Source: Clostridium sp. BSD9I1 (GTDB lineage: Bacteria; Bacillota; Clostridia; Clostridiales; Clostridiaceae). Taken from it: 64,000 nt of DNA. The stretch is from positions 1-64,000 of the forward strand of contig NZ_FYAM01000027.1 of assembly GCF_900185645.1 (NCBI RefSeq). The letters are read 5' to 3'. This document shows, one piece after another, positions 18,582 through 27,364 of this stretch (position 1 is the stretch's first letter; every line of letters begins with the position of its first letter). Both the position numbers and the translations under genes were made by a program. The notes beneath the pieces are model-generated. The model was not told the origin of the DNA and ran no database searches. It was given only the letters and a program-made list of their open reading frames with translations.

Positions 18582-19982
18582 ATGAAAGTATTTAACACAT
18601 TAACTAGAAAAAAAGAAGAATTTGTTCCTTTACAATCGGGGATTGTGAATATGTATGTATGTGGTCCAACTGTATACAACTTTTTTCATATAGGAAATGG
18701 AAGAACCTTTATAGTATTTGATACAGTAAGAAGATATTTTGAATATAGAGGATATAAGGTTAACTTCGTACAAAATTTTACAGATATAGACGATAAGATG
18801 ATAAAAAGAGCAAATGAAGAAAATATTACTGTAAAAGAATTAGGAGATAGATTTATAGAAGAATATTATAAAGATGCAGATGCATTAAATATTGAAAGAG
18901 CTACTATAAATCCACGTGCAACAGAATTTATCGATGAAATAATTAATTTTGTAAAAGATTTAATTGATAAGGGATATGCATATGAAGTAAATGGAGATGT
19001 TTATTTTAATACTAAAAGTTTTAAGGAATATGGAAAGTTATCTGGTCAAAATTTAGATGATTTACAAGCGGGAGCAAGAATTAATATCGACGAGAGAAAG
19101 AATGATCCAATGGATTTTGCTATTTGGAAGAAACAAAAGCCTAACGAGCCTGCTTGGGAAAGTCCATGGGGAATGGGAAGACCAGGATGGCATATAGAGT
19201 GCTCTTGTATGGCTCATAAGTTATTAGGAGAAACCATAGATATTCATGCAGGTGGTCATGATCTTATATTCCCGCATCATGAAAATGAAATAGCACAAAG
19301 TGAATGTAGAACAGGAAAAGCCTTTGCAAAATATTGGATGCATTCAGCATTTTTAAATGTTAATAATGAGAAAATGTCTAAATCACTTAATAATTTTTTT
19401 ACAGCAAGAGAAATATTAGATAAATATGAACCAGATGTAGTTAGATTATTCATGTTATCAGGACATTATAGAACTCAACTTAACTTTTCAGAAGAATCTT
19501 TAGAAGCTTCTAAGGCTGCAATAGAAAGACTGTATAACGCTATATCAAATTTAGAAAATCTTTTGCAAGAAGTAAAGGTTGAGGTTGCAAGTGACAGTGA
19601 AAGAGAATATTTAAAACATTTAAGTGAATATAAAGATAAATATATAGAAAAGATGGATGATGATTTTAATACCGCAGATGGGATATCTGTTATATTTGAC
19701 ATGATAAGAGATATGAATACAAATATAACTACTGAATCATCTAAAGAGTCAGTAAACTATTGCTTAAGTCTTATAAGAGAACTTGGAAGTCCTTTGGGAA
19801 TACTTCAAAAGACTACAAAGACAACTCTAGAAAAGGAAATAGAAGAGTTAATAGGAAAAAGACAAGAGGCAAGAAAACAAAAGAACTGGGCTCTATCAGA
19901 TGAAATAAGAGATAGTTTAAAAGCAAGAGGAATAGTTCTTGAAGATACTCCTCAAGGAGTTAGATGGAAGAAAGTAGATTAA
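18582..19982 (+). CDS. cysS: Cysteinyl-tRNA synthetase
   Basis: A 466-residue class I synthetase. HIGN replaces HIGH at 36-39, a common variant. Zinc ligands include C27 and the cysteine and histidines in HIECSCMAH and the HPHHENE-type region. KMSKS lies near 268. ATG 18582 is 8 nt after GGAGGAGG; ATG 18564 is upstream of that SD. It lies 63 nt after proS, with no terminator between them, so it may also be under T-box control. mrnC follows by 27 nt. Confidence 0.96.
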   Translation: MKVFNTLTRKKEEFVPLQSGIVNMYVCGPTVYNFFHIGNGRTFIVFDTVRRYFEYRGYKVNFVQNFTDIDDKMIKRANEENITVKELGDRFIEEYYKDADALNIERATINPRATEFIDEIINFVKDLIDKGYAYEVNGDVYFNTKSFKEYGKLSGQNLDDLQAGARINIDERKNDPMDFAIWKKQKPNEPAWESPWGMGRPGWHIECSCMAHKLLGETIDIHAGGHDLIFPHHENEIAQSECRTGKAFAKYWMHSAFLNVNNEKMSKSLNNFFTAREILDKYEPDVVRLFMLSGHYRTQLNFSEESLEASKAAIERLYNAISNLENLLQEVKVEVASDSEREYLKHLSEYKDKYIEKMDDDFNTADGISVIFDMIRDMNTNITTESSKESVNYCLSLIRELGSPLGILQKTTKTTLEKEIEELIGKRQEARKQKNWALSDEIRDSLKARGIVLEDTPQGVRWKKVD

Positions 19983-20009
19983 AATTTTAAGAAATAAGGA
20001 AGAATAATA

Positions 20010-20444
20010 ATGGAAATGTCTTTTTTAGAGAATAGATTTACTCCTGCAGAAGCTAGATATTTAAATCCTCTTGTATTAGCTTTTGTGGGGGATGCTATTT
20101 ATGAGGTATTTGTAAGGGCATATTTAGTAGATAATTATAGAGATATGCATGTACACAAACTTCATAAAAGGGCTGTAGAATTTGTGAAAGCTCAAGCTCA
20201 AAGTGAGTTTGCAAAAAATATAATTGATGAATTAACTGAAGAGGAATTCTCGATTTTTAAAAGAGGAAGGAACACTAAATCAGCCACAGTCCCTAAAAAT
20301 GCTGATGTTCAGGATTATAGGATGGCTACAGGATTCGAAAGCCTTATTGGATATTTATATTTAACCGAACAAAGTGATAGACTAAAATGTGTATTGAATA
20401 GAGTACTTGATGTTTACAAACAAAATAATAGTCAGGATAGGTAA
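20010..20444 (+). CDS. mrnC: Mini-ribonuclease III
   Basis: A 144-residue RNase III catalytic domain without a double-stranded RNA-binding domain. Its Bacillus homologue matures the ends of 23S rRNA. The active-site helix LAFVGDAIYEVFVR (near 24-37) is clear, and the second acidic cluster lies in the C-terminal half (near 105). It lies 27 nt after cysS, the usual clostridial and bacillar neighbour. Confidence 0.93.
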   Translation: MEMSFLENRFTPAEARYLNPLVLAFVGDAIYEVFVRAYLVDNYRDMHVHKLHKRAVEFVKAQAQSEFAKNIIDELTEEEFSIFKRGRNTKSATVPKNADVQDYRMATGFESLIGYLYLTEQSDRLKCVLNRVLDVYKQNNSQDR

Positions 20445-20462
20445 GTTTAGGGGGAAGCGAAA

Positions 20463-21203
20463 TTGTTGAAAGTAAGATTATTAGAACATACACCAAATCC
20501 AGAAAGAGTCATAGCTGAAGCTGCAAAATTATGCTATAGCTCTGTTGGTGTAGATGAGATAGAAACTAATCTAGATAAAGATAAAATAGAAAAGTTCTTA
20601 AATATGCTTATGTCTTATGGACATGAATCACCAATAGAGCATGTTTCATTTACTTTTGCAGCAGAGGGAATATCGAGAAGTTTGTCTCATCAATTAGTTA
20701 GACATAGAATAGCATCATATTCACAGCAAAGCCAGAGATATGTGAAGCTTGATCAATTTGAATATATAATTCCACCGGAAATAGCTAAGAATGAGGAAGC
20801 TAAAATATTATTTCAAAAATCCATGGAAGATAGTCAAAGGTCTTATAATGAAATAGTTAAGCTTTTAGAAGAGGGATATTTAGAACGAGGTATTACAAAA
20901 AGTTCTGCTGAGAAAAAAGCTATAGAAGATGCTAGATATGTATTCCCCAATGCTTGTGAAACTAAAATAGTATTTACTATGAATGCCAGAAGCTTAATGA
21001 ACTTTTTTAGACATAGATGTTGTAATAGAGCTCAATGGGAAATTAGAAACTTAGCAGATGCTATGCTAGTAGAGGTTAAAAAGGTAGCACCTATTTTATT
21101 TAGATATAGCGGACCTTCCTGTATAAATAATGCTTGCCCAGAAGGAAAAATGAGTTGTGGCAATATAGAATCAGTGAGAAAAAAATATAAAGAAGAACTT
21201 TAA
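20463..21203 (+). CDS. thyX: Flavin-dependent thymidylate synthase ThyX
   Basis: A 246-residue ThyX that makes dTMP from dUMP using methylene-tetrahydrofolate, FAD and NADPH. The signature [13 protein letters not shown] matches the ThyX motif RHRxxSxxxxSxR near 80-92. It shares no ancestry with ThyA. The start is TTG 20463, or the adjacent TTG 20466, after AGGGGGAAG. It sits inside the cysS-mrnC-rlmB operon, a placement seen in several Firmicutes. Confidence 0.96.
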   Translation: MLKVRLLEHTPNPERVIAEAAKLCYSSVGVDEIETNLDKDKIEKFLNMLMSYGHESPIEHVSFTFAAEGISRSLSHQLVRHRIASYSQQSQRYVKLDQFEYIIPPEIAKNEEAKILFQKSMEDSQRSYNEIVKLLEEGYLERGITKSSAEKKAIEDARYVFPNACETKIVFTMNARSLMNFFRHRCCNRAQWEIRNLADAMLVEVKKVAPILFRYSGPSCINNACPEGKMSCGNIESVRKKYKEEL

Positions 21204-21223
21204 GATAAAAAGAGGGATCAATT

Positions 21224-21973
21224 ATGAGTGAAAATATATTAGAAGGAAGAAATGCAGTAATAGAAGCGTTAAAGGCAGATACTACTATAGAGCAGGTGTT
21301 AGTAGCTAAAGGAGATACCAAGGGTTCTATTAATTTGATACTTTCATTGGCACGTGAAAAAAAGGTAGTAGTAAAAGAGGTGGATAGAAAAAAACTGGAT
21401 TCGATTTCAGAAACGGGAAGTCATCAGGGGGTAATAGCATATAAGACACCCTATAAATATTGTGATGTAGCAGATATACTAGATTATGCTAAGGAAAAAG
21501 GAGAAAAACCTTTTATAGTTATTTTAGATGAAATAGAAGATCCTCATAATTTTGGTGCAATCATAAGAACTGCAGAGGTGTCTGGAGTACATGGTATAAT
21601 CATTTCTAAGAGAAGAAGTGTTGGTGTGACACCAACGGTATATAAATCCTCAGCAGGAGCTGTGGAACATGTGAAAATTGCAAAGGTGTCTAATATAAAT
21701 AGTACAATAGATGAATTGAAGGAAAACGGAATTTGGGTATATGGTGCTGACATTAAAGGAGAGCAGTACTGCTATGAAGCTAATTTAGAAGGAAGTATAG
21801 CGCTTATAATTGGCAGTGAGGGCAAGGGTATGTCTAAATTAACTCAAGAAAAATGTGATGTGTTAATAAAAATCCCTATGCTTGGAAGAGTTAATTCTCT
21901 AAACGCTTCTGTGGCGGGGGGCATATTGATGTATGAAATATTAAAGCAACGATTGGTCAGAGAGAAAAAGTGA
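21224..21973 (+). CDS. rlmB: 23S rRNA (guanosine-2'-O-)-methyltransferase RlmB (SpoU/TrmH family)
   Basis: A 249-residue SPOUT methyltransferase. An N-terminal L30e-like substrate-binding domain (about 1-80) is followed by the knotted SPOUT domain: motif 1 ILDEIEDPHNFGAIIRTAE (near 100-118), motif 2 LIIGSEGKGMS (near 192-202) and motif 3 IPMLGRVNSLNASVAGG (near 218-234). The family methylates G2251 of 23S rRNA in E. coli; the target here is inferred. It overlaps the next gene by 4 nt (GTGA). Confidence 0.9.
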   Translation: MSENILEGRNAVIEALKADTTIEQVLVAKGDTKGSINLILSLAREKKVVVKEVDRKKLDSISETGSHQGVIAYKTPYKYCDVADILDYAKEKGEKPFIVILDEIEDPHNFGAIIRTAEVSGVHGIIISKRRSVGVTPTVYKSSAGAVEHVKIAKVSNINSTIDELKENGIWVYGADIKGEQYCYEANLEGSIALIIGSEGKGMSKLTQEKCDVLIKIPMLGRVNSLNASVAGGILMYEILKQRLVREKK

Positions 21974-22479
21974 GAAATGTATTTGTAGATGGGTATAATG
22001 TAATAAATAGTTGGCCAAATTTAAAAAAAATAAAAAATTATAGTTTAGAATCCGCCAGAGAGAAGCTTATAGAAACATTACAGAACTATGCTTCTTTTAA
22101 TGGATACAAGATTTTTTTGGTTTTTGATGCACATATGGTAGAGAAAAGTATTGAAAAAAGGGAAAAGTACGGAGAAAATTTGGTTGCGGTGTTTACTAAA
22201 GAAAATGAAACAGCAGATAGCTTTATTGAAAGAATAGTAAATAATGTAGGAAGAAAAATAGAGGTTTTTGTAGTAACATCGGATGCATTAGAACAACAAT
22301 TAATATTCCAAAGGGGGGCAATTAGAATGTCCTCCTTGGAATTTTATCATGAAGTGAAAAGTGTAGAAAAAAGAATAAATACAAACATAGAAAAAAGTTC
22401 TATAAGAGAAAAAATAACTTTAGAAGAGCGAATAGATGAAAATGTTCTGGAAAAACTTCAAAAAATTCGCAAAAGTTGA
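21970..22479 (+). CDS. NYN-domain ribonuclease (Rae1/YacP-like)
   Basis: A 169-residue NYN (PIN-like) domain protein. The start FVDGYNVINSW carries the first catalytic Asp, and later acidic residues lie in FDAH and VVTSD. The Bacillus homologue Rae1 (YacP) cleaves mRNA in the ribosomal A site. GTG 21970 overlaps the rlmB stop, so translation is coupled. It sits before sigH, the same order as in Bacillus. Confidence 0.88.
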   Translation: MRNVFVDGYNVINSWPNLKKIKNYSLESAREKLIETLQNYASFNGYKIFLVFDAHMVEKSIEKREKYGENLVAVFTKENETADSFIERIVNNVGRKIEVFVVTSDALEQQLIFQRGAIRMSSLEFYHEVKSVEKRINTNIEKSSIREKITLEERIDENVLEKLQKIRKS

Positions 22480-22488
22480 GTAAATTCC

Positions 22489-22518
22489 TTGACTATGAAA
22501 ATGCTTGTAAGGTATAAT
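22489..22518 (+). promoter_or_regulatory. sigH promoter
   Basis: TTGACT at 22489-22494 and TATAAT at 22513-22518, spacing 18. It is a vegetative (SigA-type) promoter 36 nt before the GTG of sigH. I see no SigH-type promoter here. Confidence 0.75.
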
Positions 22519-22554
22519 TTAACTTGTAGCACAAATATCTAGGGGGGATGTTAT

Positions 22555-23205
22555 GTGGGAAAAGGGGTTGTCAGTAAGAGTGCGAATACTCAATTGTTAA
22601 AGTATAAGGAAATGTTGGATGAAGAAATAGTAAGTCAAGCTAAAACAGGAGATTCAAGAGCTCAGGAATATTTAATTAATAAATATGAGAATTTTGTAAA
22701 ATCTAAAGCAAAGTCATATTTTTTAATAGGAGCCGATAAAGAAGATATTTATCAAGAAGGAATGATAGGCTTGTATAAAGCTATTAGAGATTTTAAACCA
22801 GACAAATTATCTTCATTTAAAGCATTTGCAGAACTTTGTGTCACAAGGCAAATAATTACAGCGATAAAAACGGCTACTAGGCAAAAACATATACCGTTAA
22901 ATACGTATATTTCTCTTAATAAGCCCATTTATGATGAAGAGTCAGATAGAACATTAATGGATATTTTATCTGAAGCAAGGGTTGCAGATCCTGAAGAGTT
23001 AATAATAAGCAGGGAAGAAATAAATCATATACAAACCGAAATAGGGGAAGTGCTATCTGATTTAGAGATGGAAGTATTAATGTCGTACATAGATGGTAAG
23101 TCGTATCAAGAAATCGCATGTGATTTGGATAGGCATGCTAAATCTATAGATAATGCGCTTCAACGTGTAAAAAGAAAATTGGAAAAATGTTTAAACATTA
23201 AATAA
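22555..23205 (+). CDS. sigH: RNA polymerase sigma factor SigH (early sporulation / transition state)
   Basis: A 216-residue sigma-70 family factor matching Bacillus SigH: region 2 KAKSYFLIGADKEDIYQEG (about 50-70), the strongly conserved TRQIITAIKTATRQKHIPLN (near 98-117) and region 4 YQEIACDLDRHAKSIDNALQRVKRKL at the end. It directs early sporulation and stationary-phase genes. GTG 22555 lies 7 nt after AGGGGGG. An out-of-frame ATG starts 2 nt earlier. A tRNA promoter follows the stop. Confidence 0.95.
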   Translation: MGKGVVSKSANTQLLKYKEMLDEEIVSQAKTGDSRAQEYLINKYENFVKSKAKSYFLIGADKEDIYQEGMIGLYKAIRDFKPDKLSSFKAFAELCVTRQIITAIKTATRQKHIPLNTYISLNKPIYDEESDRTLMDILSEARVADPEELIISREEINHIQTEIGEVLSDLEMEVLMSYIDGKSYQEIACDLDRHAKSIDNALQRVKRKLEKCLNIK

Positions 23206-23213
23206 ATTTTATA

Positions 23214-23242
23214 TTGACAAAGTGTAGTAGTTATATTAAAAT
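23214..23242 (+). promoter_or_regulatory. Promoter of tRNA-Gly / tRNA-Thr / tufA
   Basis: TTGACA at 23214-23219 and TAAAAT at 23237-23242, spacing 17. No terminator is visible between it and tufA, so the two tRNAs and tufA may share this transcript. Confidence 0.7.
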
Positions 23243-23292
23243 TAGTAATCGGTATACAGTGTTTTATTTGTATGCTGATTTGAACTATTCGG

Positions 23293-23367
23293 GCGGGAGT
23301 AGTTCAGTGGTAGAACACTAGCTTCCCAAGCTAGTTGCCGCGGGTTCAATCCCCGTTTCCCGCTCCA
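23293..23367 (+). tRNA. tRNA-Gly (anticodon CCC)
   Basis: 75 nt with encoded CCA. The acceptor stem is GCGGGAG / TTCCCGC with one G-U. The anticodon stem CTAGC/GCTAG encloses TTCCCAA, so the anticodon is CCC, reading GGG. GGG is a rare codon in this AT-rich genome. Confidence 0.92.
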
Positions 23368-23386
23368 GAGTTTCGTTTTCCAAATT

Positions 23387-23462
23387 GCCCATATAGCTCA
23401 GTAGGTAGAGCGTCACCTTGGTAAGGTGGAGGTCACCGGTTCAATCCCGGTTATGGGCTCCA
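23387..23462 (+). tRNA. tRNA-Thr (anticodon GGT)
   Basis: 76 nt with encoded CCA. Acceptor stem GCCCATA / TATGGGC. The anticodon loop TTGGTAA gives anticodon GGT, reading ACC and ACT. It lies 19 nt after tRNA-Gly and 88 nt before tufA. Confidence 0.93.
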
Positions 23463-23515
23463 TATTTTTTACATATGTAATAACATAAACACACCAGGGT
23501 AAGTTTACTCAAGTA

Positions 23516-24751
23516 AAAATAATTGTTTAACATAAAGGAGGAAATAAAAAATGGCAAAGGCAAAATTTGAAAGAAACAAACCTCATGTAAACATAGGAAC
23601 AATAGGTCACGTAGACCATGGTAAGACAACATTAACAGCAGCAATAACAACAGTATTATCAAAAAAGGGATTTGCTGAAGCGTTTGACTATGCATCAATA
23701 GATAAGGCACCAGAAGAAAGAGAAAGAGGAATTACAATCAACACAGCACACGTTGAATATCAGACAGAAAACAGACACTATGCACACGTTGATTGTCCAG
23801 GACATGCTGACTATGTTAAGAACATGATAACAGGGGCAGCACAGATGGATGGAGCTATCTTAGTTGTAAGTGCAGCAGATGGTCCAATGCCACAGACAAG
23901 AGAACACATACTACTAGCTTCCAGAGTTGGAGTTGAAAAAATAGTAGTATTCTTAAACAAAGCAGATATGGTAGATGATCCAGAATTAATCGAATTAGTT
24001 GAAATGGAAATAAGAGAATTATTAAGTGAATACGGATTCGATGGAGACGAAGCACCAATCGTAGTAGGATCAGCACTACAAGCATTAGAAAACCCAACAG
24101 ATGAAGAAAAGACAAAACCAATAATGGACTTAATGGCAGCAGTAGATGAATATATCCCAACTCCAGAAAGAGCAACTGACAAACCATTCTTAATGCCAGT
24201 AGAAGATATCTTCACAATCACTGGAAGAGGAACAGTTGCAACAGGAAGAGTTGAATCAGGAATATTAAAAGTAGCTGATGAAGTAGAAGTAGTAGGATTA
24301 ACTGAAGAAAAGAGAAAGACAGTAGTAACAGGAATAGAAATGTTCAGAAAGTTACTTGATTCAGCAATGGCAGGAGACAACATTGGAGCATTATTAAGAG
24401 GAGTACAGAGAGATGACATCGAAAGAGGTCAAGTATTAGCAGCACCAAATTCTGTACACCCACACAAGAAATTCGTAGGTCAAGTATACGTATTAAAGAA
24501 AGAAGAAGGCGGAAGACACACACCATTCTTCGACGGATATAGACCACAGTTCTATTTCAGAACAACAGACGTTACAGGATCAATCAAATTACCAGATGGA
24601 ATGGAAATGGTAATGCCTGGAGACCACATAGACATGAAAGTTGAATTAATCACTCCAATAGCTATGGATGAAGGATTAAGATTCGCTATCAGAGAAGGTG
24701 GAAGAACAGTAGGTTCAGGTGTTGTTACTACAATAGAAGAATAATAAAAAA
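23516..24751 (+). repeat. tuf direct repeat, copy 1
   Basis: A 1,236-nt direct repeat that matches 39381-40616. It covers the tuf gene, 35 nt upstream including the SD, and 7 nt after the stop. The one difference I found is T at 23583 versus C at 39448, silent in a proline codon. Homology stops sharply on both sides. Confidence 0.92.
23551..24744 (+). CDS. tufA: Elongation factor Tu, copy 1
   Basis: A 397-residue EF-Tu that carries aminoacyl-tRNA to the ribosome. G1 GHVDHGKT is at 19-26, DCPGH near 81 and NKAD near 136, followed by beta-barrel domains II and III. A strong SD AAAGGAGG precedes ATG 23551. This copy stands alone after tRNA genes rather than after fusA. The protein is identical to the copy at 39416. 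Codon use is strongly biased, with more C-ending codons than neighbouring genes, as expected for very high expression. Confidence 0.98.
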   Translation: MAKAKFERNKPHVNIGTIGHVDHGKTTLTAAITTVLSKKGFAEAFDYASIDKAPEERERGITINTAHVEYQTENRHYAHVDCPGHADYVKNMITGAAQMDGAILVVSAADGPMPQTREHILLASRVGVEKIVVFLNKADMVDDPELIELVEMEIRELLSEYGFDGDEAPIVVGSALQALENPTDEEKTKPIMDLMAAVDEYIPTPERATDKPFLMPVEDIFTITGRGTVATGRVESGILKVADEVEVVGLTEEKRKTVVTGIEMFRKLLDSAMAGDNIGALLRGVQRDDIERGQVLAAPNSVHPHKKFVGQVYVLKKEEGGRHTPFFDGYRPQFYFRTTDVTGSIKLPDGMEMVMPGDHIDMKVELITPIAMDEGLRFAIREGGRTVGSGVVTTIEE

Positions 24752-24752
24752 T

Positions 24753-24784
24753 TAGGACTGGGTTTCTAGACCTGGTCCTTTTAA
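24753..24784 (+). terminator. tufA terminator
   Basis: Stem AGGACTGGGT with ACCTGGTCCT (two wobble pairs) followed by TTTT. It ends the tRNA-tufA transcript. Confidence 0.75.
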
Positions 24785-24822
24785 AAGTAAAACATTACTA
24801 GTCACTTTATTTATGATTTTCA

Positions 24823-24851
24823 TTGACATATAAATTCAATTATGATAAATT
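24823..24851 (+). promoter_or_regulatory. Promoter of rpmG-secE-nusG
   Basis: TTGACA at 24823-24828, with a weak -10 TAAATT at 24846-24851 at spacing 17. It lies about 80 nt before rpmG. Confidence 0.5.
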
Positions 24852-24931
24852 ATTTAAGTAATGCTTAAATACAGCCAATATAATCTTCCTGCGTTTTTAT
24901 ATGTACCAGGAGAGTACCAGGAGGTGTAGAG

Positions 24932-25081
24932 ATGAGAATAAAAGTTACTTTAGCATGTACAGAATGTAAGCAAAGAAATTACGATACAATGAAAAATAAG
25001 AAAAATGATCCAGATAGATTAGAAATGAGAAAATACTGCAGATTCTGTCGCAAACACACTATTCATAAAGAAACAAAGTAA
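24932..25081 (+). CDS. rpmG: 50S ribosomal protein L33
   Basis: A 49-residue L33, [18 protein letters not shown] at the start. It is the zinc-ribbon form, with C9, C12, C36 and C39 all present. ATG 24932 follows AGGAGGTG. It stands before secE and nusG, the usual position. It is short and easily missed. Confidence 0.95.
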   Translation: MRIKVTLACTECKQRNYDTMKNKKNDPDRLEMRKYCRFCRKHTIHKETK

Positions 25082-25118
25082 TACATAGAGGCATATTAAA
25101 TTTCAGGGATGTGAAATT

Positions 25119-25349
25119 ATGAGTTCTGTAGAAAAGGTAAAAAAACTTAATAATGCATCTGAGAAAAAAGGTGGATTAATTAAATTTTTCAAGGAATTTA
25201 AAGCTGAGTTTAAGAGAATAACCTGGGCCTCTAGACAAGAAGTAAAAAAAGCAACCACTACTGTGTTAACTTTTTGCCTAATCTATATAGTAGCTATTAC
25301 TGTATTTGATTTTGTGTTTAAAAATTTATCTCAGTTTATATTAAAATAA
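25119..25349 (+). CDS. secE: Preprotein translocase subunit SecE
   Basis: A 76-residue SecE that stabilises SecY in the protein export channel. It has a basic cytoplasmic N-terminus with KAEFKRITWASRQEVKKATTT (a conserved amphipathic helix), then a single membrane segment (about 45-66). The length fits the short Gram-positive form. ATG 25119; it lies before nusG as in nearly all bacteria. Confidence 0.93.
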   Translation: MSSVEKVKKLNNASEKKGGLIKFFKEFKAEFKRITWASRQEVKKATTTVLTFCLIYIVAITVFDFVFKNLSQFILK

Positions 25350-25359
25350 ACATAAAAAA

Positions 25360-25400
25360 GGAGGTAGGGGTCGAGAAATACTCCCGTCCCTTGAATTATG
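25360..25400 (+). promoter_or_regulatory. Split ribosome binding site of nusG with intervening hairpin
   Basis: The only good SD, GGAGG at 25360-25364, lies 33 nt before ATG 25398. Between them a hairpin can form: AGGGG at 25366-25370 with TCCCT at 25387-25391 and an inner GAG/CTC. If folded, the effective SD-to-start distance is about 7 nt, which is optimal. An in-frame TGA at 25392 rules out a longer nusG. Confidence 0.65.
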
Positions 25401-25922
25401 GCAGAGAGAGCTAGATGGTATGTAGTTCACACATATTCAGGATATGAGAATAAGGTTAAAGCTAACCTAGAGAAGACTATTGAAAATAGAAATCTACATG
25501 ATTGGATATGTGATGTTCAAGTTCCTATGGAAGAACAAATAGAAATAACTAAAGATGGAAAAAAGAAAGTAACACTTAAAAAGGTATTCCCGGGATACGT
25601 TCTTGTCAAAATGGTTATGACTGATGACTCCTGGTATGTAGTTAGAAATACCAGAGGTGTTACAGGATTTGTAGGACCTGGATCTAAACCTGTTGCATTA
25701 ACTGATGAAGAAGTTAATTCCATGGGTATAGTAGATAGGATAATGGATATAGATTTCCAAGTTGGAGAGACCGTAAAGGTTGTTTCTGGTCCATTAGAAG
25801 ATTTTGCAGCAGTTATCCAAGAGATAAATGTTGAAAAAAGAAAAATTAAGGCTTTAGTCAACATGTTTGGCAGGGAAACCCCTGTTGAACTTGATTTTAA
25901 TCAGATAGATAAATTAGACTAA
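25398..25922 (+). CDS. nusG: Transcription termination/antitermination protein NusG
   Basis: A 174-residue NusG. The N-terminal NGN domain (about 4-115: WYVVHTYSGYENKV at the start, FPGYVLVKM near 63, and FVGPGSKP) is followed by a C-terminal KOW domain (about 122-172, VKVVSGPLEDFAAVI). It binds the RNA polymerase clamp and links it to the ribosome or Rho. Start ATG 25398 is fixed by a TGA two codons upstream in frame. Confidence 0.96.
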   Translation: MAERARWYVVHTYSGYENKVKANLEKTIENRNLHDWICDVQVPMEEQIEITKDGKKKVTLKKVFPGYVLVKMVMTDDSWYVVRNTRGVTGFVGPGSKPVALTDEEVNSMGIVDRIMDIDFQVGETVKVVSGPLEDFAAVIQEINVEKRKIKALVNMFGRETPVELDFNQIDKLD

Positions 25923-25942
25923 TCAAAAGCGAAGGTTTACAA

Positions 25943-25972
25943 GTGGGAGGATTTTAAATCCGATTATACCAC
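25943..25972 (+). promoter_or_regulatory. L1-type mRNA binding site in the rplK leader
   Basis: Outer stem GTGG (25943-25946) with CCAC (25969-25972), inner stem GGAT with ATCC around TTTAA, and an internal loop GA facing GATTATA. This layout copies the L1 binding site of 23S rRNA and known L1 operators. It sits 20 nt before rplK, whose operon encodes L1, so feedback repression of translation is likely. Confidence 0.82.
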
Positions 25973-25992
25973 ATTTATAGGAGGTGTAAATT

Positions 25993-26418
25993 ATGGCTAA
26001 AAAGGTTACAGGAATGATAAAACTTCAACTTCCTGCAGGGAAAGCAACTCCAGCACCACCAGTAGGACCTGCATTAGGCCAACATGGTGTAAACATTATG
26101 GCATTTACAAAGGAATTCAATGCTAAAACAGCTAGTCAAGCTGGTTTAATAATTCCAGTTGTAATAACAGTTTACCAGGATAGATCTTTTAGTTTTATAC
26201 TAAAGACTCCACCTGCAGCAGTATTAATTAAAAAGGCTGTTGGAATAGAAAGTGGATCTGGTGTGCCAAATAAGACAAAAGTTGCTAAGCTTACAAAAGA
26301 ACAGTTGAAGCAAATTGCCGAAACTAAGATGCCAGACTTAAATGCAGCATCAGTAGAAGCTGCTATGAGCATGATTGCTGGAACAGCAAGAAGCATGGGC
26401 GTAACTATAGAAGAATAG
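25993..26418 (+). CDS. rplK: 50S ribosomal protein L11
   Basis: A 141-residue L11 of the GTPase-associated centre. The N-terminal domain has [15 protein letters not shown] (near 22-36), where thiostrepton and RelA-related functions map, and the C-terminal domain binds 23S rRNA. ATG 25993 follows ATAGGAGGTG. It forms a pair with rplA and is preceded by an L1-type operator. Confidence 0.97.
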   Translation: MAKKVTGMIKLQLPAGKATPAPPVGPALGQHGVNIMAFTKEFNAKTASQAGLIIPVVITVYQDRSFSFILKTPPAAVLIKKAVGIESGSGVPNKTKVAKLTKEQLKQIAETKMPDLNAASVEAAMSMIAGTARSMGVTIEE

Positions 26419-26432
26419 TCAACGTTTTAAAA

Positions 26433-26459
26433 GTGGGAGGTAACAACCGCTAAAACCAC
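26433..26459 (+). promoter_or_regulatory. L1-type mRNA binding site between rplK and rplA
   Basis: Stem GTGG (26433-26436) with CCAC (26456-26459), inner GGT with ACC, and internal loop GA facing GCTAAAA. It is the same fold as the element at 25943-25972. The rplA SD AAGGAGG begins at 26461, directly after the stem, so bound L1 could block ribosome entry on its own gene. Confidence 0.82.
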
Positions 26460-26474
26460 GAAGGAGGTAATGAA

Positions 26475-27170
26475 ATGTCTAAAGGAAAGAAATATATCGA
26501 AAGTGCTAAATTAGTTGATAAAAATGCTCTATACACTGCAGCAGAAGCTATGGAACTTGTTGTAAAGACTTCTAAGGCTAAGTTTGATGAAACTATTGAA
26601 CTTGCTGTAAGACTAGGAGTAGATCCAAGACATGCAGATCAGCAGGTTAGAGGAGCTGTAGTTCTTCCACACGGAACAGGTAAAACTGTAAAAGTTTTAG
26701 TATTCGCAAAGGGAGATAAAGCTAAAGAAGCTGAAGCAGCAGGAGCAGATTATGTTGGAGCAGAAGAATTAGTAGATAAAATTCAAAAGGAAAACTGGTT
26801 TGATTTTGATGTAGTTGTTGCTACACCAGACATGATGGGAGTAGTTGGTAGACTTGGTAGAGTATTAGGACCTAAGGGATTAATGCCAAACCCAAAATCA
26901 GGTACAGTTACATTTGATGTTACTAAGGCTTTAGCAGATATTAAAGCTGGTAAAGTTGAATATAGAGTTGATAAAACTGCTATAATTCACGTTCCATTAG
27001 GAAAAGGATCTTTTGGTGCTGAAAAGTTAGTTAATAACTTCCATACATTAATGGAAGCTGTTATTAAGGCTAAACCAGCAGCAGCTAAAGGACAATATGT
27101 TAAATCAGTGGTTATTTCCAGCACAATGGGTCCTGGAATAAAAGTTAACCCAACAAAAGTTTTAGAATAG
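26475..27170 (+). CDS. rplA: 50S ribosomal protein L1
   Basis: A 231-residue L1, the mobile stalk protein that helps release deacylated tRNA. It also represses its own mRNA in many bacteria. The signature region [15 protein letters not shown] lies near 133-147. ATG 26475 follows AAGGAGGTAATGAA. No terminator is seen before the rplJ promoter that begins 3 nt after its stop. Confidence 0.97.
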   Translation: MSKGKKYIESAKLVDKNALYTAAEAMELVVKTSKAKFDETIELAVRLGVDPRHADQQVRGAVVLPHGTGKTVKVLVFAKGDKAKEAEAAGADYVGAEELVDKIQKENWFDFDVVVATPDMMGVVGRLGRVLGPKGLMPNPKSGTVTFDVTKALADIKAGKVEYRVDKTAIIHVPLGKGSFGAEKLVNNFHTLMEAVIKAKPAAAKGQYVKSVVISSTMGPGIKVNPTKVLE

Positions 27171-27172
27171 TA

Positions 27173-27201
27173 TTGACATAGAGTCTAAAATTTGATATTA
27201 T
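27173..27201 (+). promoter_or_regulatory. Promoter of rplJ-rplL
   Basis: TTGACA at 27173-27178 and TATTAT at 27196-27201, spacing 17. It lies directly after rplA and before the L10 leader. Confidence 0.8.
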
Positions 27202-27214
27202 TTTAAAAGTTGAA

Positions 27215-27335
27215 TAAGGCAATATACCGTAGACAGTAGGTGCGTAAGCATAACGAATTTCAACCTACCGAGGGTTCCAATATATGACTATATTTGGTTT
27301 CTCCGCGTCTACGGGAGAAACCTTTAATTTTATAT
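27215..27335 (+). promoter_or_regulatory. L10 ribosomal protein leader with attenuator
   Basis: Long-range helix CCGTAGAC (27227-27234) with GTCTACGG (27307-27314), enclosing an inner helix GTAGGT/ACCTAC. A competing terminator GGTTTCTCC (27296-27304) with GGGAGAAACC (27313-27322) runs into TTTAATTTT. The two folds share bases at 27307-27314 and exclude each other. This matches the known Firmicutes L10 leader, where L10-L12 binding favours termination. Confidence 0.85.
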
Positions 27336-27364
27336 AAATTAAACTGTGAGGAGGTGGACACACA

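Noticed and set aside
23811-24419. Long minus-strand open frames (202 and 110 codons) inside tufA, repeated inside tufB
   Set aside because: They lie opposite a highly biased EF-Tu gene, have no SD, and encode low-complexity sequence. Repetition only reflects the duplicated tuf gene.
24880-24925. Repeat of TACCAGGAG before rpmG as a possible riboswitch
   Set aside because: It is only two short copies of a purine-rich word, the second being part of the SD; no larger structure is visible.
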